The translations under genes were made by a program, and so were the position numbers. This document shows positions 37,946-38,047 of a DNA stretch of 38,047 nt, piece after piece. Origin of the DNA: a virus; IMG/VR virus record IMGVR_UViG_3300047554_000323, positions 1-38,047 of that record; one strand, 5' to 3'. The notes under the pieces are model-generated. The model did no database searches and was not told the DNA's origin. It saw only the letters and a list, made by a program, of their open reading frames with translations. Numbering within the stretch: the stretch's first letter is position 1; each line of letters begins with the position of its first letter.

Positions 37946-38047
37946 ATGGCTTCATTACAATCAAACCCACTGTTCTATCAAATCGCAGTTACAAATGCGG
38001 ACGAATCACAAATCACTGGTATTACAGTAGGTAATATTACTGCTACT
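37946..38047 (+). CDS. Fibre-like gene, 3' end beyond the window
   Basis: ATG at 37946 after AAGGA; the frame is open for 34 codons to the end of the window (MASLQSNPLFYQIAVTNADE then SQITGITVGNITAT). Thr/Asn-rich like its neighbours. It may be the next fibre gene. It does not continue in frame into base 1, so it is not simply joined to the gene that starts the window unless bases are missing. Confidence 0.55.
   Translation, partial: MASLQSNPLFYQIAVTNADESQITGITVGNITAT

Noticed and set aside
1-38047. CRISPR arrays
   Set aside because: The repeats seen (33-bp fibre units, 14-base repeats at 13.3 kb, 11-base iterons) have no unique spacers of regular length.
1-38047. Window as one complete circular genome
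   Set aside because: The last open gene does not continue in frame into base 1, and no lysis, helicase or primase genes are seen.

Overview
The window is a stretch of a tailed double-stranded DNA phage genome (Caudoviricetes), AT-rich (roughly 60% A+T by eye), with every supported gene on the + strand. A terminase-portal-scaffold-capsid block is followed by a long-tail module: tail terminator, tube protein, a pair of tail chaperones joined by a frameshift, a 925-residue tape measure, a lambda-J-like tip protein and fibres. This indicates a siphovirus. The host is not visible. Consensus sigma-70 promoters and lambda-like tail genes point to a Gram-negative bacterial host, probably aquatic (inference). 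Both ends of the window cut through fibre-like genes.

Layout. 1-2333: end of a fibre-like structural gene. 2333-3529: small genes, one a membrane protein apparently split and restored around an HNH homing gene. 3530-3860: a terminator and structured non-coding DNA. 3861-5183: a short polymerase with family A / T7 RNA polymerase-type motifs A, B and C. 5218-6733: small unknown genes, a structured intergenic region and a NUMOD3-type gene. 6734-8482: a DNA methyltransferase with an HNH gene embedded in another reading frame. 8507-9735: small genes and a free-standing HNH gene. 9728-13230: small and large terminase subunits and portal. 13231-18218: a roughly 5 kb island of small genes, several with their own sigma-70 promoter, hairpins and operator-like dyads, lying between portal and scaffold. 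18322-20870: scaffold, a GIY-YIG gene and the major capsid protein. 20910-21521: a second GIY-YIG gene with a perfect promoter and apparently no leader. 21554-28321: head completion and tail assembly. 28318-28773: a GNAT-like gene. 28775-38047: J-like protein, fibres and a partial last gene.

Two regulatory systems are visible. Six consensus-like sigma-70 promoters (17-bp spacers) serve the island and the second GIY-YIG gene, and an extended -10 promoter serves the first HNH gene. Separately, GATAAATAA occurs six times between genes. It resembles the T4 late promoter TATAAATA and in four cases is followed at once by an RNA hairpin. A sensible model (inference) is that host RNA polymerase reads the island early and the GATAAATAA and ATAAATA sites are used at another stage.

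The most unusual features are the HNH gene nested in an open methyltransferase frame, the HNH gene flanked by two versions of the same membrane-protein N-terminus, the promoter-hairpin family, and the repeat-rich island interrupting the head genes. Six endonuclease-type genes in 38 kb is a heavy homing-gene load.
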